64,000 nt of DNA, taken from assembly GCA_905221615.1 (NCBI GenBank), contig CAJNDT010002846.1, positions 513,001-577,000 of the forward strand, in the 5' to 3' direction. Position numbers and translations under genes: made by a program. Within the stretch, counting starts at the first letter, position 1, and each line of letters starts with the position of its first letter. The stretch comes from Symbiodinium sp. CCMP2592 (taxonomy: Eukaryota; Sar; Dinophyceae; Suessiales; Symbiodiniaceae). Shown piece by piece: positions 47,222 to 59,052 of this stretch. The notes below the pieces were generated by a model that saw only the letters and a program-made list of their open reading frames with translations, searched no databases and was not told where the DNA came from.

Positions 47222-50200
47222 ATATATATATATACATCTATGTACACGTATCAGAAAGCTTGAAAGGTACGCTTTGATGACAAGACCTGCCAAGGTGCTG
47301 TTTATTCATCCCTGAACAAGCACCAATAAAGCAGATTGCTGATACGTAACCTCCTAGATGACGGTCGTATACAGGTAACTGCAGATGCTCATTGCCGGAG
47401 GTAGGGTCCGGACACTCCACCCATAGCAACTACAGCAATGTGTAAGTCTTCGAGGCAGAAACCCCGGCTAATGCCAAGACCATCGAAGAGCCCCAAAGTA
47501 CCCTCAAAGGGACCCTTCAAGGAACCTGTAAAGGAACCGAAAAGATCTAGAATGAGTTGTGGAACCCAGACAGGAACTTGACAAAGAACCCCACAAAAAG
47601 GATTGACCCTATGAACCCTTAAGACAACCTAAGACCCGAAGATTTTCCAACTATAGAACCCTGAAGCCTTCTCTCATACTACAGACTCTTCATAAGGCAT
47701 CCTTATTGTAGTCATTCTATAATATGCACCAAAGCCCCAGTCGACTTCCTGTTTCATCGAAAGCACCACAGCGCTTGCAATTGCAGCTCCTTGCGCAAAT
47801 CTGGTAGAAAGGGGAACGAAGTGTGGGTCGATATGCGCCTGCATGGCGGATTTTCGATGTGATCCACATGCTGCCTGCTGACAGCGGAGGTGGAAGCCAG
47901 CATGCCGCCCCACCATTTGACAAGCTGGTTTGCGCTTGTGTCGGCCTGGGTGGTGCTTCTCCCGGTACTGGCCAGGCTTCTGAAAGCTTCTGCCCATGTG
48001 CCCCACCACGAGGCTGCGGCCAGAGCCCAGGCCGCGAAGTATCGTGGCGTGTATTATAACAAGCGAAATCGTGCCTTCGTGGCGGCGCTGCATGTTCTCG
48101 ACGGTCCGGGCTACATTGGCTGCTTCCAAAGTGCCAAAGAAGCCGCTGAGGCTTATGATCAAGCAGTGAGATGCAGATATCCAAAACCCACTGCAGATCA
48201 TGAGTTGCGTTGCAAAAGGCACTTGAACTTTCCCTCGGAGAAGGAAGCCGCCTATACTGAATCACCTGAGCAGGCACGCACACGTGGTCTTAAACAAGGC
48301 GGCTGCAGCCACCGCAAGGAGGCCAGATCCTTCGAGCTGTTGAAGGCGGCCTCGGACACGTCACCTCATTCAGAGAAGTACGAGCTCGAGCGCTTGACGG
48401 GGTCTTCCAGAGCAGATGCTCTGTTCAAGCGTCGTGGCTCGACACAGACTGGTTTGCCGATTCAGCTCAAGGCAGCAACTAGCCAGTGGAAGCAAGGACG
48501 AGTGTTTCGATTTAATCGCCTGCTGGGATACGATCGCATGCTGGTGGTGCTTGTCGCACTGGACGGTGGCCACCTGTGGGCGGCAGCCGGCGAGAAACTT
48601 GCCGTTGATCATCTGGGCATAACCATCGGCTGCGGGAGTGACACTAATCGCCGTGTTGAGAACATCGGGTCCTATTTGGCTGCTTGCTTCAAGAACACAC
48701 AGAAGTTTCCCCACATATCAGTTGAAGAGGCAGAGGTCCAGTGCTCCCCCAATTGCAGAGTTGAGGCAGTCGCACATCGGCAGCTCATGAAGTTGTTTAG
48801 CCGCATGGAGTGGAGCTTGACCTGTCCTCCCCAACATCTGTCGGCGGTCGACGCCCTTCTCGAGGTTGACATCGAGGGTCCGATGTTGCGCCTGCAAGAG
48901 AAGGCATCAAATTTCCATGAGACTCTGGGCAGGTATCATATATGCTTGCGGAAGAACGGAGGCTCGCTTGGACCTTTGCCGTATGACAAGGACGACTTTG
49001 ACCTGCTTGCCGCCTGTATCCTGCACGAGGGGCAGCTGCAAGGTGTCTTTCTGATTCCCATTTCCGAATTGGTGCAGCGAGGCTTGGTGGCTAGCAGGTC
49101 CTGCACTCTCTATTTGCACCCGCCGTGGTCTCTTCCAAAGAAGAACGGCACCAAGCAGAAGTATGCCTGGCAGCAAGAGTTCTTCCTAGACCTCCGCACT
49201 TGGCATGGCTCCAAAGAGGTGCCTGCACAGGTGAAGGTACACATGGAGCGTCTGATTGCAAAGGCCACAACAGCTGCAAAACATGCCTGCATGTGGAGGT
49301 TGTTGAGGTCCCTTGCTTGCCTGTCCTCAAGCGTAGCGAAGCAGCAGGCTTGTTGAGATATGAGAAGGCTACTACTAGCCGAGGCCGCCGCCCTACACCT
49401 GCGAAACCTTCGGGGTGCGCTGGGAGGCCATCAGGGTTCAGGGTGTAGGTGTTTTTGTAGGTCCAGGCTGGGACCTCAGTCCTTTCAGGTGGGGCCTTCG
49501 GACTTATTTTAAGGGGTTCCTCGAAGGATCTGTTTGGATTCGAGCTAGGTTTTCGCTTGGGGTTTATGGTTTAGGGCTGTTCCAGGGCTTAGAGAGCTGT
49601 TGAGGGATTAGGGCTTGTAGGGGCTGAAAGGGTGCAGCCGACAGAGGAGAGGTGCCTATGTATGGTTTAACCAGAAACGTCGGAAAGCCTTCGCTGTTCC
49701 CAGCTCCCTTGCGCCAGGCAGCCTGTATCAGGAGCTGCTCCGAGCACGTGCTTTTCGCACTAATGGCATTTGGAGGTTCATGGGTAGTTTTTAACTGGAG
49801 TTATAAGTCCTCTAACATGGGTCATAACTATATTTACCCCCACTTATAACTGCACTTATAACTACCCATGAACCTCCAAGCAGGGCATGTGATTTTTAGG
49901 GAAGGGTCAATCCGACACACCGAGAAAACCAGGACCTTCGAACAGCTAAACCATGGACTATGCACTTCCTGACTCAGACCCTGAACTAAAGTACTCAACC
50001 CAAACTCCCAGTACCGTAACCCTGTAATCGCACCGATATCCCACAAGCTCAAATCATGTGACGGTGTTAGGGCGCAGCCTTAAAGCTTACATGCCAAACC
50101 CAACCCCTTCAATTCTGCACCCTGAACCCTAAATCCCACATCCTAAATCTCAAGCCGTTAAACCCGACATCATATATGGGATCGCTGGAGGATGTGAAGT

Positions 50201-51087
50201 TCACGGCCAAAGAGGAAGAATCTGAGGACGAGGTGGGGTTATCCCTTTGTTTCCGTGCAGACGTTTCTTAGGGTTTAGGGCTTTTAGGGTTCAGGGATTT
50301 TTGAGGGCCTTTTTTTGTTGTTGTGTTTTTGCTGTTTTGGGGTGTTGGGGTCTAGGGTTTCGGAGTTTAGGCAGTTGTGTACAGTTGCAGGGCTTGGTGT
50401 TCTTTTGGTAACTAAGGTTTTTAGAGCTCCGGGTTTGTAGTGTTCAGGGTTTAGGGCTTGAGCAAAGTTTTGCACGTTTCTTAAACCCGGGTTCTATCCA
50501 ACCATGCCGTTTCCTCCTCCTAAACCCTAGCTGTATTCCCAAACCCTGCCTAGTAGTAGGTTATGCCCCTTCAGTTAGAGGGTATAACCCTTAAAACAGT
50601 AGAGTTTTTGGATCACCAGGTAAACTCTGAACCCCAAGCGCGCAGCCCTAAGGCCCAAACCGCTGGGTCGGCGTCCATGCTTTCGGGCTTTGAGGTTCAA
50701 GCCTTCCCAAGGTGGTTTCTGGTTGCTGGTGTTGATGTGTTCCGGCAAATGCAACCGGAGTTTAGGTTTCAAGGCTTTTGGGTTTTGGGTTGAAGGGAAA
50801 CCCTAAACCCTAAAACGTGGCTCAAGGCAATGCTTTCGCGATGGAGGGATGGAGGCTCGTTGGACTTACACTGTATTCAAGTGTTTAGAGCCCTTAATTA
50901 CAGGCGTAACCGTGAGATGCCTTGGACCTCCAACCCCGAGCCTCAAACCCTCTGTCTTCAACCTTGGAGTTGAAAAAATCCTTCCCCAAACCCTTTACCT
51001 TACCGCCAAACAGCATTGATTAGCAACACCAACAGCCCTATACCAGCAACAACCAAACTGATAACAACCAAAAGCCCAAAAAGACGA

Positions 51088-51118
<31 letters not shown>

Positions 51119-52703
51119 ACAAGCAAAAGTAGAACAACCACAACCCAGACACCTAAACCCTAAACCCTAAGACTAAGCAACGCCTCAAAAGCGACGCTTC
51201 CCCAGGGCGCCGATCCTCCGGAAGTGCCAGCCGAAAGGGCTACCGAGGATGAGCTTCTCGAAAGAACAACGTTCAGCTATAATGTAATCGAATACATATA
51301 GGAGTTATAATTATAGAGAGGCTTACACAACTACCAATACACACCGGTTGGAGCCTGACCGCATAGTAATATAGATGAACACGGGGATGAGGGATGTCGC
51401 TTTTGGGCTGTTTGGGGCTTTCGGTTTAGCTTCGGGGTTTAGGCTCAGGAGTCTGACATCAAGGTTCATTGAATCATGGTCAGCTATGGATTCGTGTAGG
51501 GTTTCTTTCTTCAGGGTGCTACAGGGCTCTTGTGGATGGCGGGCCCTAAATCCAAAACCTTCAAATTGAACCCCAGACTCTGAAGGAAACATACATGATT
51601 CCTTTGGTTCACGGTTTGGAGTCCAGGTGCCAGTTTAGCTTCCACTTCCGATACTTGTGGAGCCCGTGAGCAAAGTACCCAAAGCACCAAGAATCCAAAG
51701 ATGCTAAATCTACGGATACAAACATGTTCTCATCGCCACTTACCCTAAACCCTTCGCCCTACCTCTTGCCCGAGCCTTCTTTCCCTACAACCCTGAAGCC
51801 CGCAACCCTCCGAACCAAGGCCCTAAACCAAGCAAAATTTGAAGCCAGTATAGGCCTGTACCACTATGGGCTATTAGACCCTAAAGATCCCTATTCGGAC
51901 CCTGTTAAGGGTAGATTAAGGTACCCACAAGGTCTAATAGCCCATAGTGGTAAGTCATCAATCCCTAAGGCCGTGCAGTGGCCTGCAACAAAAGCCGGCC
52001 CCGAAGCCAACATTAGCCTCGCCCCAATTTAAGAGAGCACCTTACCCAAAACCAACCCAGCCCCATAAAACCCATGAAAATCAGAAGCCGAATAGTGCAC
52101 CTTAAGCCGCTAGCCCGAAATCGTTATCAGACCCTCAAGTCTAATACGCAAGAAATAAAGTAGCGCAAAGCACCATCAAGCCCCAGTCCTAAAGACCCAA
52201 CAAATGAAGCGCCATTTTAAAGCCCTGGAGCCCTCAGCCATGAATGCTAAGACCCTTCAATATCGCTGAAAAGCCGCTTATACTCTAAACCCCTAGCTCT
52301 AATCCCGAAACCCTAAACCCTTAACTCTGAAAGCCCAAAGCCCTCAGACTCGACTTCAGCCAAGGCCCACGGCGGAAGCCACGGAGGCCTCGGCTGCGGC
52401 GCCTTCTTCGGCGGACTCTACAGGCAACGGAACTGAGGATATTAGGTTTCGGATTTGTGGTTTCGGGTTCATGGAAGAAAACTGACCGGCTCCACATACT
52501 TTAAGGCTTTTGGCCCCAAAGACCATGCTATATAAGGCTTTTCGGGCTATTTTGAGCCTGAGGGGACGTGTCAGGTGCCGAGACGTGAAACCCGAATACG
52601 TTCCCAGCACATGGAAGCTTCATCTGTCCTCACGCAGTGCCACATAGTAAAATGGGCTTGGATATAACACTTGCTACTCTTCCCTGGGTGTCCTTATCAC
52701 GAC

Positions 52704-52735
<32 letters not shown>

Positions 52736-52762
52736 GTATGTATATATATATATATACATATG

Positions 52763-52798
<36 letters not shown>

Positions 52799-54057
52799 CA
52801 ACACATACACATGTGCGTATTTCTATGCTTTGGCATAAGTGCCTGTGTGTTTTCTTCTCGAAACCCGAAACCTAAACTCATGGAGCGAAATACATGCAAC
52901 GATAAACCCTACAGACCCGAAGCCCCATGCCCGAAACCTCACAAAGGAAGCAAATGCACAGGCTCTCCGAGATCGCCCGGCAGCGTCTCCGACGGGGAGG
53001 AGGGCATCGATGTGCAGGCGCCGCAGGTTAGAGCTAGGCTTCAGGGACTGTAGGGATATGGGGCTTTTCGTTTTTGTTTTTTGTGTTTTTGGCTTGTGGT
53101 TTTCATAAGGGTTTAGAGTTTAGGGTCCAGGGTTTTTGGGCTTGTGGTTTTCATACGGGCTTCGAGTTTGGGGTTCCGGGGTTTAGGGTCTAGGTATTAC
53201 GGATTACGGCTTTAGGGGTTTAGGTCTTCGAGGTTTATAGGGTTTAGGGTCCACGGCTCAGGGCGGAGGTGATGTCGTTTTGGTTTTGGGAGGTGGGGGC
53301 AAGTCTTGTGGATTGAGAGCACAAGCTTCCGTAGTTCTGTATATGCTTGGTTTAGGGTTCGGGGGTTTAGGGTTTAGGGTTTGGTTTTAGGGTGTACACT
53401 GTTGATGATATAAGCCCTGCATTACCCATAGTAAGGAATATTCCATAATTCGCATAGTGTAGGGTCCTTAAGGTAATGCAGGATTTATATGGGAGCTTCC
53501 GAAAATTCGGGGTACCTTAGTTTGGGTCCTTATAATAAGGATCCTACTATTTAGGGTACTGTATTAGAGTCCCCTATTTTCGGAAACTACCATATCATCA
53601 ACCGTAGTGACGGCCGCTACATTATGGCAGCCAGGTCGACGAGCCATCCTGCGAAGAGCCCGATGCCAACCCGACTGCCGGGGCCCTTCTGCTGATGAGG
53701 GTTTCGTGGAGTAGGGCTTGGTGTTTAGGGGTTTAGGGGTGTAGGGTTTAGTGGATTAGGGTTTACGGGTTTAGTGGTTTAGTGGATTGGGGTTTAGGGG
53801 TTTAGTGTTTAGGGGTTTAGGGTTTAGTGGTCTAGTGGTTTAGGTTTTGGGGGTTTACGGTTCAGGGCTTCACCTATGGGGGACTCAGGATTCAGAATTT
53901 AGGGATCTTACACGGCTTACGGGTGCGTTAGGATCTAGGGGCCCCGCATAGGTACCCTTGGGGAGTAGGGGGGAGGGGGGTAGGGGACCCTTACCCCAAC
54001 CCAAACTACACCTCGCTGATCAACACCATGTATGATCGAAGTATATGCATATGTGTG

Positions 54058-54089
<32 letters not shown>

Positions 54090-56137
54090 CACGTATACTA
54101 TACATACATATATATATATATATATATGTATATGTGTGTGCACGATTCGAGTACTTCTGATCTTGCGGTTACTTCTTTCGGGCTCTTTTGGGTTACGGCT
54201 GTGGCATTTTGACAAGGGCCTTAATTAGTTCTGTAAAGGACATCTTAGCCTTGGGTGCTCTCAGTATCTAACATTCAGCGTTGAGGTTTGGGATTGAGGA
54301 TTTGCGCGTTGGCCGGGTTCCCTGTTGGGAGGACGTTTGAGCTCTCTCTCTCTCTCGCAAGGCACCCTCCAAAAAATCTGTTGTGACTTGTGAGACCCTT
54401 ATATCGCACCCTGCAAGACCATGTTAAGAAACACACCCCAGCATCTGGCAAAACGCTATTTAGTGAACATCATGACACCCTTTTAAGCCCTACAAACCCT
54501 ATACCATATACACAAACCCAGAAAACTGTAGAAGGCCCTAAGAAAACCTTACTTACACCCCACTCCCTCATAAACCTTGAGCCCTAAACCTAAACACCTC
54601 AAGCCTGAAGTTCGGTTCAAGGTTTAGGGTTTACCTTAACCCTGAATAACCTACCTTTTTAAGGCTCGTTATCATGATTTCCTTATACAAGTCCTTAAAA
54701 TGGTAGGTTATTCGGGGTTAAGGTAGGGGTTTAGGTTCGTGTCGCGCTGCAAGGTCGGCTCGTCGGGGGACGACTTCCCAGGCAAGACTGCGCAGGGTTT
54801 CGAGAGGCTTCCGGGTTCCATTAAGGGCTCCGGTTTAGGGTTTAGGGTTGCTCCTCTAAGGTGTCTAAGGGTTACTACCAGGTTTCTTTGGAGGATTTAG
54901 GATTTAGGAGGTAGGGTTCCTGTAAGGGGTCCTTGAAGGTGTACAAGGGCAGCAGGGCATGCAACCACAGCCTGTTTGAACTAAAAAAGCAAAGCACGCT
55001 CGGCAGGAGTTATCGCCGAACCCAGAAACAGCAATACTTCAATCGAAGCCAGATTTGTCTTGACCCTGCATTGCAGTGCTGTTGTGGTTACCACCTAATT
55101 CTCTCATTGTAGGATCCTCACCACATCTACTGTTGTCCAAGAAAGCAATAGGGTCTAGGTGCAGGTATTCTGATGGTTCTAAGCTCAGACGTGACGTGCC
55201 CCTCAGCCCTACACCGAGCATAGCTTGACTTCCTTCCGCCCCTTTTCCCCCCACGGAAGCGGTTAGTCTTTCTGTTTCGGGCTTCGGGGCTTCGGATTGG
55301 AGTATCCTGTGAGGCAGAAAAGGGCAGCACGTCGGTGACGATGACACCAGTGTGGCTGGGGTCTCAGCACAACTGCCCAGCCCTAAAAGCCCTGAACCAG
55401 CGAAGCCCTAAACCCTAAACCCCACAGTGTCAAACAGAATCTGTAAAGCCTCAGCCATTCGTAATCAGCTTCCGGTTTACGCTCGTTTACTGTAATGTTC
55501 TCTTCGAGGTCCTTGTGTGTGCAGCAGCTTGAAAAAGTGCAAGGAGCCTTTCGTGCCATTCCTATATATCTCCTTGAAGTTCACTCAGCCATTGCGACGT
55601 GAGATCTTGAAGGACTTCCTGTCGATAAAGGCAAGACGTACCCCAAATCCTGATACACACATGTACACATATAAGCTTATATATACTAAAGGCCCTTATT
55701 ATGTCGTTCCACGTGTTTGTGAAAGCTTGCTAAGTTTGCTTGATCTTTGCCCCTCTACCCATACAAACACATCACATCTGTGCGCAAGGATCCCTGCGTG
55801 AACCTCTGGGACGGCATCAGAAAGCAGATGGAGAACATCATCATCTGGTGCGAATGCATAAGTTCTGGGAAGGAAAGTCAGTAACAACATGCGCGTATGA
55901 TACCGAAATATAGTTTAATTATGCCATACTATAGCCACAGCCCCATTCTCAAAAGGCAATATCTCAAGGTGTCTGTATTGAGTTATCTGGGTTGCCTCTG
56001 AGGCCAGCATTGGCTAACCACAAGCCCAACCCTTCAATTATGTTTTTGATGGCTTGCATGATTCATGGTTTGTTTTCCAGACGGTCCTACCCGCAGAGCA
56101 GACCCTTCTGAAGTGCTATTCCGGACCTAGGGGGTGA

Positions 56138-56169
<32 letters not shown>

Positions 56170-56643
56170 TTGTATGTATGTGTGTATATATATATACACG
56201 TGCAACTACGTATGGTTTACAAATACATGTAAAAGGTATGTGTTTCGGGTACAGGTTCCAGGGGAAAATGCTCTCTGGTCCTAGATGCTGCCACGGTCTT
56301 GTCTTGATCCTCAGCTTCTGTACGGTTCACGGTTCCGGTCTCCTGAGTTAGTTCGCAGGATCAGGTATAGCGGAACAAGTATCACATGATTGCTAGAGTT
56401 TCAGTTGAAGGACCAGGGATGAGTCAGTTCAGTGCGGATTTGGGTGTATGGACTTCGCGATTCAAGCCGACTGCCGTTCCAATGGAGCCAGGTCGTTGAT
56501 GAGCGTCGTCGATGGCATCCAGCATCGCAAGGGTTCGGCGTGGTTGCTCAGTCCGCGCTGGAGGTCGGAATAAGTAGGTTCAGCAATCGTGCACTCTATT
56601 ACGGTCCCTACATGATGGTAGCAGAACACGTGCGCACACCGCT

Positions 56644-56696
<53 letters not shown>

Positions 56697-56747
56697 ACTC
56701 TGGTGTATTGTCGTGTTTTATGTTGTTTTATCGTTCAATATGTCTTC

Positions 56748-56787
<40 letters not shown>

Positions 56788-59018
56788 ACATACGTACATG
56801 TGTATATATATATATATATAAATATATATAGATATACAGTCAAGACATGTTATGTAATGTGACGTAGTCTTATGTTATTTCCTGCTATGTTGTGCGATGT
56901 TGTGCTATGACAATGTTGCGTTTTTTGTTCTGCTACACTATGCTATGGCATGTAGTGTAATGTTGGCTATGACATGGTATATTGTGCTACATTGGTTATG
57001 GTATGTTATGACATATTCTGTTATACTAAACTACAGTATAATAATCATGAAGGCGGTTGCATTGCTCTGAAGCAGCCTCCACACTCGGTCCTGAAACCGA
57101 CCGAGTTATGGATTATTGTGCGGGAGATGCGGACTCCAAGGACTCTTCTCCCTTATCGGTCCTGGAGTTTAGGGCTTCGGGTTTATGGGGTTTAAGGTTT
57201 CCGGGGGGGTTGTGTAGCTAAAGTGCATGGTCTGTGGGTTTATGCCGTGGAAGCCCTTGCCATGGACTATGCAGGCCTTATGGCTCGGTGGGTACCGACT
57301 ACATGTAATCATCGGGATCCCTAGGGGTGTAGGGGGAGGGGGGGTAGGGGGCCTTAAGGCCCATAATAAGGACTAATAAGGCCTATTTAAGGAAATATAG
57401 TCCCCTACACCCCTCCCCCCTACACCCCTAAGGATCCCTATGATTTAAAAGCCAAAGCCCGGAACTGCGCAACCTCCTTGGTCTAGCCCAGTCGTTCGCA
57501 GCGGGTAATTACATTTCAAGGTCTAGGTATAGTGCCCTAAATAGTAGGATCCCTATTCTAAGGACCCGGAAAGATGTACACCTAATTTTGAGCCCTTTAG
57601 AGGAACCTTTACAGTAACCCTTAAAGGAACCCTTACAAGGTCCTGCAGCCCGAGGCCTCAGCCCTGAATCCATGAAACGCAGCATTGCGGATGTAGAGTT
57701 ATTTCCGTTCAACATCCAAAAGTCCAGCCCCATAGAGCCTAAATGCCGACTCCCCTAGAGCCTCAACCCTGACCTACTGATGGTGGACAAAATCCTGCAT
57801 GGACCATAAAACGTAAGTTCTAAACCATCCTAAACACCTAAGGGCCTAAAGCCTAAACCCCTAAAACCTGCACCTGAAGCCCAAAGCCCTAAACCCCACA
57901 ACCATCCTAAACCACAAAGCCTAAAACCTTAAGGCATCCCAAGCCCTGAACCCCTAAAGCCATGTACCCTAAGACCCCAAACCATGCCAAAACCCAGTCG
58001 CGGGTACTTCAAGTTATGTAGAACTACATCCATGAACAGTCGAGGTCGAACTCTTTGGTTATGACTTCATGGTGCGCAGCCGCCTTTAGGGGTTTCGGTT
58101 TTGCTTCTGGGGTTTGTGCTTTGAAACTTTGAGGGATTTAGGGTTTAGGGCGCAGGACTAGAACCGTAATGCATTGAGGTAAGTGCAGTTTACGATTGTA
58201 GGGTTTAGGGGTCTTGGGTTCAGGGTTTTCGGGTTGAGCGTTTAGGCTTATTCCTGCAACCGCAATGCTTTAACTGCTCTGCTCAGATGTCAGATGTGAT
58301 TGTTTTATTGGGGGGTTCTCGGACTGAGCGTTCGCGCGTGGTTTCTAGACAAACCAGGGAAAGAATATTCCAAATACTTGTATTTTGGGCCCCATCTGGC
58401 ATTCAATTTCTACTTCGTAATCGGTCTTTGCTGGTGTGAAACGCAAGCCACAGCTTTACATGTAATTACTGCATGCAGCATTCAGGCCAGATGCAGAGAC
58501 ATTATTACGCGTCACCGATTCACGTTAGTAGTGGCGATTATAGAGGCTGGATGAATGATGCTCTCACTGTACATCGCAGCAGCATACGCCCCTAAGCCGC
58601 GTCTAACAAGTAAGGCCCCTGTGGTAGCCCCTAAGATGAGCTGTGCAAACCCTTGGTGTCGGGCACCCCCTTACAAGGCCTTGTGCTAGTGTCTGTTTGT
58701 GCACCTGTGCACGTATTAATGAACAAACATAACTATACACAGCAGAGCCACAAGTAGCATCATGTATGTTCATGTATCCGTATCCGTATGGGTTATTGTA
58801 TGGCTATGGGTATCGGCATGGCATGTGTATGCGTAGCTGTATGTGTGTACACCAAACGCAACAAGGCATGGATGTATGTATGTATGTATGTATGCATGTA
58901 TGTAAGTATGTATGTATATACCTATACACACATGTATGTATGTATGTATGTATGTATGTATGTATATGCTTACATACATATGTATATGCATACATACATA
59001 CATACATATATACATGTG

Positions 59019-59052
<34 letters not shown>

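Larger units (their letters stand above)
46401..56080 (+). other. 9.7-kb TTLL intron hosting the AP2 gene
   Basis: Contents: TA/CATA microsatellites (46735-47240), the intact AP2-nuclease-like gene (47902-49356), hairpins at 49770, 51857, 53400 and 54631, telomere-like tracts (50270-50480, 53060-53400, 53700-53880) and exon-like islands near 50191-50232, 52953-53028, 53632-53690 and 55528-55631. One or more of these islands may be an extra TTLL exon. Confidence 0.6.

Noticed and set aside
46682-47315. Tyr/Ile/His-rich frames on both strands
   Set aside because: Tetranucleotide and TA repeats keep every frame open.
47890-47901. GTG at 47890 as start of the AP2 gene
   Set aside because: GTG is not a normal eukaryotic start; the ATG at 47902 is 4 codons downstream and is the first ATG after the in-frame stop at 47860.
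47674-48283. Two minus-strand frames of over 180 codons
   Set aside because: They are shadows of the GC-rich AP2 gene on the + strand, which has a recognisable domain; the minus frames have none.
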